NCBI RefSeq assembly: GCF_004004565.1
Contig: NZ_SACM01000001.1
Coordinates: 1,116,001 to 1,180,000 of the forward strand
Source: Inhella crocodyli
GTDB taxonomy: Bacteria > Pseudomonadota > Gammaproteobacteria > Burkholderiales > Burkholderiaceae_C
DNA length: 64,000 nt
Direction: 5' to 3'
The notes beneath the pieces were generated by a model. It was not told the origin of the DNA. It ran no database searches and worked only from the letters and a program-made list of their open reading frames with translations. Shown piece after piece: positions 1-7,521 of this stretch (position 1 is the first letter of the stretch; every line of letters starts with the position of its first letter). A program made the position numbers and the translations under genes.

Positions 1-1
1 C

Positions 2-874
2 GCGCCCGAGGCCATCCTGCTGCCCGTGGACTTCCCGGCCTACCGCGCCATGTCGCGCCGCTTCAAGGCCGCCGTGGCCGAGATCGCCCCGGTCATCGAA
101 GACCGCGGCATCGACGAGATCTACATCGACCTCAGCCAGCTCGCCGCCGCGCGCCAAGGCGCGGGGCACGACCCCCTGGCGGGCCTGCGCGAGGTGGCGC
201 AGGACCTGAAGAACAACGTGCGCGCCGCCACGGGCCTGACCTGCTCCATCGGCCTGGCGCCCAACAAGCTGCTGGCCAAGATCGCCAGCGACTTGGACAA
301 GCCCAACGGGCTGACCCTCATCCGCCCCGAGGACCTGACCACCCGCATCTGGCCCCTGCCGGTGCGCACCATCAACGGCATCGGCCCCAAGGCCGCCGCC
401 AAGCTGGAAGGGCTGGGCATCGACACCATCGGCGAGCTGGCCGCGGCCGACCCCGCGTGGCTGGTCGAGCGCTTCGGCAAGGCCTACGGCGCCTGGCTGC
501 ACGACGCCGCCCACGGCCGCGACGAGCGCCCCGTGGTCACGCACAGCGAGCCCGTGTCCATCAGCCGCGAAACCACCTTCGAGCGCGACCTCGACGCCAA
601 GCGCGACCGCGCGCAACTCAGCCGCATCCTCACTCAGTTGTGCGAGCAGCTCGCCACCGACCTGGCCCGCAAGGGCTACGCCTCACGCACCGTGGGCATC
701 AAGCTGCGGTTCGAGGGGTTTCGCACGGTCACGCGGGATCAGACCCTGCCCGAAGGGGTGCAAACCGCCGAGGAGCTGGTGCACGCCGCAAGGCTGTGCT
801 TGAAGCGGGTGGACTTCAATGCGCGCATGCGGCTGATTGGGGTGCGGGCGGGGAATTTGGTGAGGCCGGGTTGA
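2..874 (+). CDS. dinB: DNA polymerase IV (DinB), N-terminus outside window
   Basis: Y-family translesion DNA polymerase that extends damaged or misaligned primers. The frame is open to the window edge, so the first ~80 or more residues, including the first catalytic aspartate, are missing. The visible 290 residues contain the palm acidic motif GIDEIYID, the conserved CSIGLAPNKLLAKIASD block, a helix-hairpin-helix thumb (INGIGPKAAAKL) and the whole little-finger domain ending in LVRPG. The last 364 bp (511-874) recur at 3101-3464. Gene identity is secure from motif order; activity cannot be judged without the N-terminus. Confidence 0.95.
   Translation, partial: APEAILLPVDFPAYRAMSRRFKAAVAEIAPVIEDRGIDEIYIDLSQLAAARQGAGHDPLAGLREVAQDLKNNVRAATGLTCSIGLAPNKLLAKIASDLDKPNGLTLIRPEDLTTRIWPLPVRTINGIGPKAAAKLEGLGIDTIGELAAADPAWLVERFGKAYGAWLHDAAHGRDERPVVTHSEPVSISRETTFERDLDAKRDRAQLSRILTQLCEQLATDLARKGYASRTVGIKLRFEGFRTVTRDQTLPEGVQTAEELVHAARLCLKRVDFNARMRLIGVRAGNLVRPG
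511..874 (+). repeat. Direct repeat copy 1: dinB 3' end
   Basis: The 364 bp encoding the dinB little finger match 3101-3464 base for base in length, with no indels and about 31 mismatches by hand alignment (roughly 91% identity). Most differences are at third codon positions. The two copies flank the S9 peptidase gene. Confidence 0.93.
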
Positions 875-890
875 CAGAATGCCAAAGCCA

Positions 891-905
891 CCCGGCGCTG
901 CCGGG
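891..905 (+). other. Short GC-rich hairpin after dinB
   Basis: CCCGGC-GCT-GCCGGG lies between the dinB stop and the peptidase start. No T-tract follows, so it may only stabilise the dinB mRNA end. A TTGACA hexamer overlaps the dinB stop at 871-876 and could be a -35 element for the peptidase, but no good -10 follows. Confidence 0.35.
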
Positions 906-931
906 CGGCTGAACATTTCAGGGAGAACTTC

Positions 932-2986
932 ATGACCCGAATCGGGCGCCTCATCGGCGGCTGCGCCGCACTCGTCTTGGCGGCATCGGTCGCCTCCGCG
1001 CAGCCGGCTGCCGCCCCAACAGCGCCCCCTCTGCCGCCAGCCTCGGCCTTCTTTGCCTACCCGCAGGTGCTGGACGCGCAGCTTTCTCCCGATGGGCGGC
1101 GCCTGGCACTCAGCACCGCCGCCCGCACGGGGCGTGCGGCGCTGTACGTGTTCGACCTCCACGACAGCAACCGCATCACTCAAGCGGCCAGTTTTCGGGA
1201 CACCGACATCACGCGCTTTGAGTGGGTCAACAACGAACGCCTGGTGTTCAGCGTCACTGATCTGCAGGCGGGCAGCGGGGAAAGCTACCGCGTGGCACCT
1301 GGCCTGTTCGCTGCCCGATTCGACGGCAGTGAGGTGCGTGCCTTGGTCAGCCGCCAAGGCGGGCCGAGCGTGACCAGCGGCTCGGCCCGCGCCCAAGCGC
1401 TGCCCTGGAGCCACCGCCTGCTGCACGTGCCCGCCCTTTCGGCGGACGGGCCCTCGGAAGAGGTGCTGCTGGGCGAGCACGTGTTCGATGGCAGCGACCT
1501 CCAAGCCGTTGGGCCGCTGTGGCAGAACGTCCGCACGGGGCGCACCCGCAGCGCCAAGGTGGACGCGCCCGCCAGCGGCGTGGTGGGCTGGTGGTTCAAC
1601 TCGGCCGGCGAACCCTTGGTCGCGCTGGCCCTTGCCAAAGACCAGCACACCCTGTTTCACCGCAGCGCCCCGGGCGCGGAGTGGCAAGTTCTCGCACAGG
1701 CCCCGCGCGACCGGCTGCCATTCATGCCGCTGCGCGTGGAAGACAACGGGAGCCTCTACGTCACCCAAAACAGCGGTCGCGAGGGCCTTCGCGTGGTCAA
1801 GCGCTACGACTTCAGTGCCAAACGCCCGGAAGTGGAGCCCTTGGTCAGCGCACCGGGCTTCGATTTCTCGGGCCAATTGCTGCACGGCAGCGACGCTGAC
1901 TCACAAGGCCGACTGGTGGGGGTGCGCTTGACGACCGACGCCGAAACGACCGTGTGGTTCGACCCCACGCTGAAGGCCCTGCAGGCCGTGGCCGATGCCG
2001 CCCTGCCCGGCCGCGTCAATCGCATCAGCTGCCGGCGTTGTGGTCACCCCGACGCCACCGTGCTGGTGCGCTCGTGGTCCGATCAGCATCCCGGTGAACT
2101 GCTGCTCTACCGCCCCGCCACGCAAAGCTGGCAGCGCGTGGCGCAGGTTCAACCCGGCATCGACCCTCAACTGAGCGCCACAGTGAAGCTCGAGCACATT
2201 GCCGCACGAGATGGCCGCTCGATACCGGTCTGGATCACCCTGCCCCCGGTGATCCCTGGCCATGCCGCGGCCCCTCGCCCCGCCGTGGTCCTGGTGCACG
2301 GCGGCCCGTGGGTGCGCGGGCACCAATGGCGCTGGGAACCCATGGCGCAGTTCTTGGCCTCGCGCGGCTACGTGGTGATCGAGCCTGAGTTCCGCGGCAG
2401 CGCGGGCTACGGCGCGGCCCACCAGCGGGCCGGCTACAAGCAGTTCGGCAAAGCCATGCAAGACGACATCGCCGACGCCCTGCAATGGGCGCAGAAGCAA
2501 GGCATTGCCAGCGAACGCGCCTGCATCGCCGGGGCCAGCTACGGCGGTTACGCCACCCTCATGGGGCTGGCGCGGCACCCCGAGCTGTACCGCTGCGGCG
2601 CCGCATGGGTCGCCCTCACCGACCTGTTGCTGTACGTCGAAGGCTCTTGGTGGGTGGACGACGACATCAGCGACTTCGGCCGGCGCGTGTCGCTCATCGA
2701 ACGCGTGGGCAACCCCAAAGACGAGACCGAGCGCGCCATGCTCGTGGCCATGTCGCCCATCCACCAAGCCGAGCGCATCCAGGCCCCCGTGCTGCTGGCC
2801 TTTGGCGAGGACGACCGGCGCATTCCGCTTCAGCACGGCAAGCGCATGCGCGAAGCCCTGGAGAAGGCAGGCCGGACGCCCGAGTGGGTCGTCTACCCCG
2901 GCGAGGGCCACGGCTGGCGCCTACCCGCCAACCGGGTGGACTTTGCCGAGCGCTTGGAGCGGTTCTTGGCACCCCATTTGAAGTAG
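932..2986 (+). CDS. S9 family prolyl oligopeptidase-type serine peptidase, secreted
   Basis: Predicted secreted alpha/beta-hydrolase peptidase of 684 residues, which cleaves short peptides in this family. An N-terminal signal peptide (hydrophobic AALVLAASVASAQ, residues ~11-24) leads into a beta-propeller-like region and a C-terminal hydrolase domain. The nucleophile is Ser536 in GASYGGY, with Asp627 or Asp628 (FGEDDRRIP) and His660 (GEGHGW) completing the triad. GGGAGA lies upstream of the ATG. The gene sits between two copies of the dinB 3' end and has no functional link to dinB, so it looks like cargo brought in by recombination. Substrate unknown. Confidence 0.92.
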   Translation: MTRIGRLIGGCAALVLAASVASAQPAAAPTAPPLPPASAFFAYPQVLDAQLSPDGRRLALSTAARTGRAALYVFDLHDSNRITQAASFRDTDITRFEWVNNERLVFSVTDLQAGSGESYRVAPGLFAARFDGSEVRALVSRQGGPSVTSGSARAQALPWSHRLLHVPALSADGPSEEVLLGEHVFDGSDLQAVGPLWQNVRTGRTRSAKVDAPASGVVGWWFNSAGEPLVALALAKDQHTLFHRSAPGAEWQVLAQAPRDRLPFMPLRVEDNGSLYVTQNSGREGLRVVKRYDFSAKRPEVEPLVSAPGFDFSGQLLHGSDADSQGRLVGVRLTTDAETTVWFDPTLKALQAVADAALPGRVNRISCRRCGHPDATVLVRSWSDQHPGELLLYRPATQSWQRVAQVQPGIDPQLSATVKLEHIAARDGRSIPVWITLPPVIPGHAAAPRPAVVLVHGGPWVRGHQWRWEPMAQFLASRGYVVIEPEFRGSAGYGAAHQRAGYKQFGKAMQDDIADALQWAQKQGIASERACIAGASYGGYATLMGLARHPELYRCGAAWVALTDLLLYVEGSWWVDDDISDFGRRVSLIERVGNPKDETERAMLVAMSPIHQAERIQAPVLLAFGEDDRRIPLQHGKRMREALEKAGRTPEWVVYPGEGHGWRLPANRVDFAERLERFLAPHLK

Positions 2987-3071
2987 CGCCATTCAGGGGG
3001 GCAGTTTGAAACCCGCGTCTTGGCGACTGCAACGAAGAGATGACTTAGTTCGCCACAAGGACGTCCTCGGA

Positions 3072-3094
3072 GGCAAAAGGCAAGACTTGACCCC
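3072..3094 (+). repeat. Short repeat CAAAAGGCAAGAC, copy 1
   Basis: CAAAAGGCAAGACTTGACCCC lies 7 bp before the truncated dinB copy begins. A closely related string is at 3551-3571, on the other side of the fragment. Similar strings occur beside REP-associated (Y1) transposase genes in proteobacteria, from memory and unverified. No transposase is present here. Confidence 0.5.
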
Positions 3095-3100
3095 GATGCA

Positions 3101-3464
3101 CCACGGCCGCGACGAACGCCCCGTGGTCACGCACAGCGAGCCCGTTTCCATCAGCCGCGAGACCACCTTCGAGCGCGACCTCGATGCCAAGCGCGACCGC
3201 GCGCAACTCAGCCGCATCCTCACCCAGTTGTGCGAGCAACTCGCCGCCGACTTGGCCCGCAAGGGCTACGCCTCGCGCACCGTGGGCATCAAGCTGCGGT
3301 TCGAGGGGTTTCGGACCGTCACACGGGACCAGACCCTGCCGGAGGCGGTGCAAAGCGCCGAGGAATTGGTCCACGCGGCGCGGCTGTGCTTGAAGCGGGT
3401 GGACTTCGATGCGCGGCTGCGGCTGATGGGGGTGCGGGCGGGGAGTTTGGTGCGGCAGGGGTAA
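3101..3464 (+). pseudogene. Truncated second copy of dinB 3' end (little-finger domain only)
   Basis: Encodes 121 residues matching the C-terminus of the upstream dinB with 8 substitutions and no frameshift; it ends in its own TAA. It has no palm, thumb or catalytic residues, so it cannot be a polymerase. A reading frame from 3006 could add about 31 unrelated residues, but there is no recognisable start signal. Differences from the intact copy are mainly synonymous (about 23 of 31). This suggests the copies diverged as functional alleles before being brought together, rather than by decay after a local duplication. Confidence 0.85.
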
Positions 3465-3550
3465 GCGCCGCGAGTAAGTCCGAATCACGCCGCGTCAGGC
3501 GGCTCCCGTACCAGTGCGCGAGTAGTGCCGCTGCCTTCAAGCGGCTGGGG

Positions 3551-3571
3551 ACAAAAGGCAAGACCTACCCC
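3551..3571 (+). repeat. Short repeat CAAAAGGCAAGAC, copy 2
   Basis: ACAAAAGGCAAGACCTACCC, direct orientation relative to 3072-3094. Together the two copies bracket the dinB remnant at roughly 480 bp spacing. Confidence 0.5.
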
Positions 3572-3700
3572 TCGACTTTCAGCTCCGATGCTGTAATGCA
3601 TTGTGAATTGCGCGCTGCCATCAAGTCTGCGCCGCGGCCGGGTAGGTCATACCAAGAGACCTGCATCCGGAGCAAGCTTGCTACACGAGTTGCCTAAAAG

Positions 3701-3732
3701 GAAAAGCCCGCCTGTAGGGCGGGCTTTGTAGC
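3701..3732 (-). terminator. Rho-independent terminator of the PEP-CTERM gene
   Basis: Read on the minus strand: AAAGCCCGCC, a CTACA loop, GGCGGGCTTT and more Ts. It lies just after the stop of the minus-strand gene at 3745. Confidence 0.82.
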
Positions 3733-3744
3733 GAAGCGGCCTGT

Positions 3745-4341
3745 TTACTTTTTGCGGAGACGAGTGAAGCCGAAACCAGCTGCGCCTAAACCTAGCAGCG
3801 CCAGCGAAGTTGGCTCCGGCACGCTTGCCGCTTCAAACCGGAAGTCGTCGATAGCGAAGGCCCCATTCACCGGACCGAAGGTGTCAATGACGATACGGTC
3901 GAAGCCGGATGTGAACTCGACACCTACAAACGAACCTCCAACGCCGTTACCAGACGTGTTGAAGGTCTCGAACCCAACCAGTGTTGCGCCTTTGTATGCG
4001 TAAACCGTCGTGTCGTCTGCATCGTTGGCCGTGATGAAGAAGCCCGCACGAACCATCAGATTGCTAAACAGCGCTTCTCCATTCGGAAAGCCAGGGACAT
4101 CAAAGAAGTTCGTAGCGCTCTTGCTGGCACCGGAACCGGTCCCGGTGTCATAGGAGTAAGTGCCACTAAGGTTCACAAACTTGACACCATTACCAACATA
4201 AAACGTGTTTATAAGACCAGAGGGTGCATCGTTGAAATCAATCAACGTGGGGGAATCGAAGCCGGCTACTCCGACAGGCGCTGCCGACGCCTGAAAAGAG
4301 GTGCATAGCGCTGCGAAAGCCAAAACAAGTGTCTTGATCAT
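3745..4341 (-). CDS. PEP-CTERM sorting domain protein
   Basis: Secreted protein of 198 residues expected to be processed by an exosortase. The start at 4341 gives a clean signal peptide (MIKTLVLAFAALCTSFQASA). The C-terminus is a textbook PEP-CTERM signal: VPEPTSLALLGLGAAGFGF followed by TRLRKK. The mature region is Ser/Thr/Gly/Asn-rich with DFNDAPSG and AIDDFRFE segments typical of exopolymer-associated PEP-CTERM proteins. No exosortase gene lies in this window. Codon use and GC are lower than in the neighbours. A -24/-12 promoter-like element sits upstream. An in-frame ATG 15 codons upstream is a less likely start. Role in exopolymer or floc formation is inferred from the family. Confidence 0.9.
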   Translation of the reverse strand: MIKTLVLAFAALCTSFQASAAPVGVAGFDSPTLIDFNDAPSGLINTFYVGNGVKFVNLSGTYSYDTGTGSGASKSATNFFDVPGFPNGEALFSNLMVRAGFFITANDADDTTVYAYKGATLVGFETFNTSGNGVGGSFVGVEFTSGFDRIVIDTFGPVNGAFAIDDFRFEAASVPEPTSLALLGLGAAGFGFTRLRKK

Positions 4342-4436
4342 TTGATGGTCCGGTTGGAAGGATCTAAGTTGCCGGATCAGCCTCATCAGCACAAACGCTG
4401 CGCTCAGGTGGAACTGCCAGCCATCAGAAAAGAATA

Positions 4437-4452
4437 AGCATTTTTTGTGCCA
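4437..4452 (-). promoter_or_regulatory. Sigma-54 (-24/-12) promoter for the PEP-CTERM gene
   Basis: On the minus strand TGGCAC-AAAAA-ATGCT matches TGGCAC-N5-TTGCW with one mismatch and exact GG-to-GC spacing. The expected transcription start is near 4426, giving an ~85-nt leader. RpoN control of PEP-CTERM genes through the PrsK/PrsR pair is described in related bacteria. Confidence 0.7.
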
Positions 4453-4506
4453 ACCCAATTCATTGCTTACTAAACAAGAAGTTGTGATGACAATCAAACA
4501 CACGAC

Positions 4507-4548
4507 CGTTAACCATGTAAAGTATCTCGACAGAAGATACGGGTAACG
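4507..4548. promoter_or_regulatory. Two-tier inverted repeat at enhancer distance
   Basis: An inner dyad GTATCT-N7-AGATAC (4522-4540) is nested in an outer CGTTAACC/GGGTAACG pair (one mismatch). Its centre is about 105 bp upstream of the predicted sigma-54 start, the usual place for an activator site. It could bind a PrsR-type regulator; that is inference. Confidence 0.5.
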
Positions 4549-4617
4549 ATTGCTCGAGGTCAGGACTTGTGTTTTGCCCCCATGCACCCGGCCTGTTGGC
4601 GCGAAGCCCACGCCCCA

Positions 4618-5829
4618 TCACCGCCGGCTGAAGCGCCCCACCACCTGCGCCGACCCCAACGCCAGGCCCAGCAATGCCGCCGCGCCCAGCATCACGCCAG
4701 CCGGCCACTGGTGGTCCAGGAACAAACCGAACAACGGGGCCGAGAGCGCGAAGCCGATGTCCAGGCCCGAGTACACCGTGCCGTAGACGCGGCCGGTGGC
4801 CCCTGGGGGCGCGGCGCGCTTGACGAGCATGTCGCGCGCCGGGCCGGCCAGGCCGGTGCCCACGCCGGCCACCATCACCAAGCCCAGCGCCACGGCCAGG
4901 GGCCAACCGGACCAGGACGAGGCCACCAGCAGCGCGCCGCCCGCGCTCAAGGCCATGGCGATGTGGCGCTCCAGTTGGGGGCCCTTGGCCACCATGAAGC
5001 CGCCGATGAGCATGCCCAGCGCCCCGCACAGCATGTAGCCGGTCACCACCAAGGCGGTGGCCGTCGGGTCGACGCCGTGCAGGCGGGCCAAGGCCGGGCC
5101 GGCAAAGTTTTGGATGCCGGCCAGCGCCGCCGTGGTGAAGAAGAAGAACGAGAAGCACAGCCACACCGAGGGCAGCTTCAAAAAGTCGAAGGTGGGGGCC
5201 GGTTCGTTGGCGCGGCTGGGGTGCGAGGTCGGGTGGTCTTCGATGGCCGCGCGCTGCCACCACAGCACGGCCATCACCGTGAGGGCCACCATGGCCGTGC
5301 CGGCGTACACCCAGCGCCAGTGGCCCGTGGCCTGCATCACCAGCAAGGCAAACACCGGCGACAAGGACCAGCCCAGGTTGCCGCTGATGCCGTGCACGCT
5401 GAAGGCGTGGCCCAAGCGCGCGGGGCTGACGCGTTGGTTCAGGATGGTGAAGTCCGCCGGGTGAAAGGGCGCGTTGCCCAGGCCGGCCAGCGCCGCCGCC
5501 AGCACCAAGCCGGCGTAGCCCTGGGCCGTGCCCGCGGCCACGGAGGCCAGTGCGAAGCAGGCCATCGCGGCCAGCAAGGCCGGGCGGGCGCCGTGGCGGT
5601 CCACCACGAAACCAGCCAGGGCCTGCCCCACGCCGCTGACGCCGTAGAACACCGACACCAGCAGGCCCAGCTGCGCCCAACTCAGGCCGAAGCTGTGCGC
5701 GAACACCGGGAACATCGGCGGCAGCAGCAGGTGGAAGAAGTGGCTGGTGCCGTGTGCCAGGCCGATCAGGGAGATCGTGTGCACATCGGCGCGGCGGGAC
5801 GACAGGGCCAGGCTCGACATGGCTGCCAT
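4618..5829 (-). CDS. MFS transporter, fosmidomycin-resistance (Fsr)-like
   Basis: Twelve-helix major facilitator of about 403 residues, expected in the inner membrane as a proton-driven exporter. The N-terminus (HGTSHFFHLLLPPMFPVF, then VDRHGARPAL) resembles the Fsr branch. Start at 5829 (MAAMSSL); 5820 is an alternative and neither has a clear ribosome site. It diverges from an AraC regulator 61 bp away, so the regulator probably controls it. An inverted repeat lies immediately upstream of the start. Substrate unknown. Confidence 0.85.
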   Translation of the reverse strand: MAAMSSLALSSRRADVHTISLIGLAHGTSHFFHLLLPPMFPVFAHSFGLSWAQLGLLVSVFYGVSGVGQALAGFVVDRHGARPALLAAMACFALASVAAGTAQGYAGLVLAAALAGLGNAPFHPADFTILNQRVSPARLGHAFSVHGISGNLGWSLSPVFALLVMQATGHWRWVYAGTAMVALTVMAVLWWQRAAIEDHPTSHPSRANEPAPTFDFLKLPSVWLCFSFFFFTTAALAGIQNFAGPALARLHGVDPTATALVVTGYMLCGALGMLIGGFMVAKGPQLERHIAMALSAGGALLVASSWSGWPLAVALGLVMVAGVGTGLAGPARDMLVKRAAPPGATGRVYGTVYSGLDIGFALSAPLFGLFLDHQWPAGVMLGAAALLGLALGSAQVVGRFSRR

Positions 5830-5830
5830 G

Positions 5831-5847
5831 GTGCCCAAGGCGGGCAC
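5831..5847. promoter_or_regulatory. Inverted repeat between MFS and AraC genes
   Basis: GTGCCC-AAGGC-GGGCAC, perfect 6-bp arms, 2 bp from the MFS start codon. It could be an operator for the AraC-type regulator or an mRNA hairpin hiding the ribosome site. Confidence 0.45.
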
Positions 5848-5890
5848 TGCTTGGTTACGATAGTTCGTCGTTGTTTGTCGAGTTTCTGCC

Positions 5891-6730
5891 ATGGCCGCTC
5901 GCCCCCCAGCCAAGCGCACCCCGCCCAGCCGCACGCCCTTGCCGGTGCTGGACCCCGAACGGCACGCGCCCAGCCCCCAGCGGCCGGTGCGCGCCCGCGC
6001 ACGGCGCATGGCCAGCAGCATGGAGATCCGCCCGCACCACCACGCCTGGGGCCAGCTGGTGTTCTCGGCCCAGGGCGCCGTGCGCGTGGAAACGCAAGAC
6101 GGCGAACGGGGCCATGCCTTCATCGTGCCGCCAGGGCGCGCGGTGTGGATCCCGCCGGGCGTGCAGCACGCGGTGACGGCCATCCAGCAGGCTGACCTGC
6201 GCACCCTGTACGTGCAAGCCGGCGCCCTGCCCTGGCCGGCCTGCCGGGTGATGGAGGCCTCGCCCCTGATGCAGGCCGTGGTGCAAGCGCTTGCCGATGG
6301 CGACACCCCCGCTGCCCCGCAAGGCGCCGAGCAAGCCCGCGTGCAGGCCTTGACCACCCTGCTGCTGGACGAGGCCCAGCGCGCCCGCCCGGTGCCCCTG
6401 GGCCTGCCGCTGCCGCAAGAGCCCCGCCTGCGCCGCCTGTGCCAGGCCCTGCTGGACGACCCCGGCCGGCACACCGACCTGGCGGGCTGGGCCACCGAAG
6501 TGGGCGCCAGCGAACGCACGCTGCACCGCCTGTTCCGGGCCGAGCTGGGCACGGGCTTTCGGGAATGGCGCGCCCAGCTGCTGCTGGCCCACGGCCTGAC
6601 GTTGGCGGCCCGTGGCACGCCGATGGGGGTGATCGCCGCCGAGCTGGGTTATGCCAGCGCAAGCGCCTTCAGTGCGATGGTGACGCGCACGGTCGGCATG
6701 CCGCCCAAGCGCTTCTTCGCCCAGGCTTGA
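5891..6730 (+). CDS. AraC family transcriptional regulator (cupin-HTH type)
   Basis: 279-residue DNA-binding regulator. The N-terminal half is a cupin-like sensor (RPHHHAWGQLVFSAQG, then FIVPPGRAVWIPPGVQHAV, residues ~40-100). The C-terminal half has two helix-turn-helix motifs: LAGWATEVGASERTLHRLFR and GVIAAELGYASASAFSAMV. This short AraC class typically represses or activates an adjacent exporter, here the divergent MFS gene. The ligand cannot be read from sequence. Confidence 0.9.
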   Translation: MAARPPAKRTPPSRTPLPVLDPERHAPSPQRPVRARARRMASSMEIRPHHHAWGQLVFSAQGAVRVETQDGERGHAFIVPPGRAVWIPPGVQHAVTAIQQADLRTLYVQAGALPWPACRVMEASPLMQAVVQALADGDTPAAPQGAEQARVQALTTLLLDEAQRARPVPLGLPLPQEPRLRRLCQALLDDPGRHTDLAGWATEVGASERTLHRLFRAELGTGFREWRAQLLLAHGLTLAARGTPMGVIAAELGYASASAFSAMVTRTVGMPPKRFFAQA

Positions 6731-6736
6731 GCGGCC

Positions 6737-7477
6737 TCATTGGTAGGGCGCCAGCACGCGCTGCACGCCGCCCTTGGCCACCCAGCGGCGGATGGCCTCT
6801 TGCAGCTTGGGCACCGACACGCGCCCCCGATCGGTGATGAGGCAGTGCGTGCCCACCTCGTCCACCACCTTGAGCAAGCGCAGCGGCGGGTGGCCGCTGC
6901 GGTGGTTGTAGGCCTTCAGGGTCCACTCGTTGACCACGCCGACCTGCGTGCGGCCGCGGGCCAGCTTTTCCAGCACCGCCCATTGATCCAGCGCGTCGTC
7001 GCGCTGCAGCTCGCCCGAGGCGATGCGTCCGTCCAGCGTCGGGTACTGGTAGCCGCGCACGGCGCCCAAGGCCCAGCGCGAGCGCTGCTCGAAGGCCGCC
7101 GCCGTGGCCGGCCCATCGGGCCCGGCCACCAGCACGTCGCGCAAGACGAGCACGGGCACGCTCCAGTGCAGGTGCTTGGGCGGGTTCGGCCACCAGCTGG
7201 GGGCCAGCAAGCATTGCAGATCGACGCCGCCACTCTCCAGGGCCGCCTCCACCCGCGCGGGGGGCAAGAGCTCGAACTGGGGCGTGGTGCCCATCTCGGC
7301 CGCGATGGCGGTCATCAGGTCGGGCAGGATGCCGCCCAGCACGCGCGAGCCCGAGCGCTCCAAGAAGGGCGCGCCCCAGCTTTGTCCCAGCGCAAAGCGC
7401 AGCGGTCGCGCTTGCGCGACGCTCAGACTCGGCACGATCCCCCCTGCCGCTCCCATCATGGTTCTTCTGGTGAGCAT
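6737..7477 (-). CDS. Periplasmic substrate-binding protein, family 3 type
   Basis: 246-residue protein with a twin-arginine-like or Sec signal (LTRRTMMGAAGGIVPSLSVAQA), then a bilobed solute-binding fold starting LRFALGQSWGAPF. The family binds amino acids or similar small ligands. No permease or ATPase gene is adjacent, so it may serve a distant transporter or a sensor. The stop is 6 bp from the stop of the convergent AraC gene. Start chosen at 7477 to include the full signal; internal ATGs at 7459 and 7456 are possible. Confidence 0.78.
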   Translation of the reverse strand: MLTRRTMMGAAGGIVPSLSVAQARPLRFALGQSWGAPFLERSGSRVLGGILPDLMTAIAAEMGTTPQFELLPPARVEAALESGGVDLQCLLAPSWWPNPPKHLHWSVPVLVLRDVLVAGPDGPATAAAFEQRSRWALGAVRGYQYPTLDGRIASGELQRDDALDQWAVLEKLARGRTQVGVVNEWTLKAYNHRSGHPPLRLLKVVDEVGTHCLITDRGRVSVPKLQEAIRRWVAKGGVQRVLAPYQ

Positions 7478-7521
7478 GGGGGGGAGTCTAGGAGGACGCG
7501 AGGCCGCAGGACAATCGATTC

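Larger units (their letters stand above)
3465..3744. other. Gene-poor interval with repeat and terminator
   Basis: 280 bp with no convincing gene. It holds the second CAAAAGGCAAGAC string (3551-3571), an AT-richer stretch (about 3580-3700), and a terminator hairpin for the minus-strand PEP-CTERM gene. Base composition departs from the GC-rich neighbours from about 3580 on. Confidence 0.7.
4342..4617. other. AT-rich regulatory interval upstream of the PEP-CTERM gene
   Basis: 276 bp without a supported gene, visibly AT-richer than the rest of the window. It contains the sigma-54-like promoter and the dyad listed separately. The far end adjoins the stop of the MFS exporter gene. Confidence 0.75.

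Noticed and set aside
3006-3100. A coding start for the second dinB fragment giving a 152-residue protein
   Set aside because: The first ~31 residues match nothing recognisable and have no ribosome site; the rest is only a little-finger domain. Treated as a pseudogene.
3465-3744. An insertion sequence next to the dinB remnant
   Set aside because: No transposase reading frame, no terminal inverted repeats and no target duplication. Only short repeat strings are visible.
6608-6625. A TGGCAC string in the AraC gene as a sigma-54 promoter
   Set aside because: The -12 element (TTGCW) is absent at the right spacing, and the site is inside coding sequence with no downstream gene to serve.
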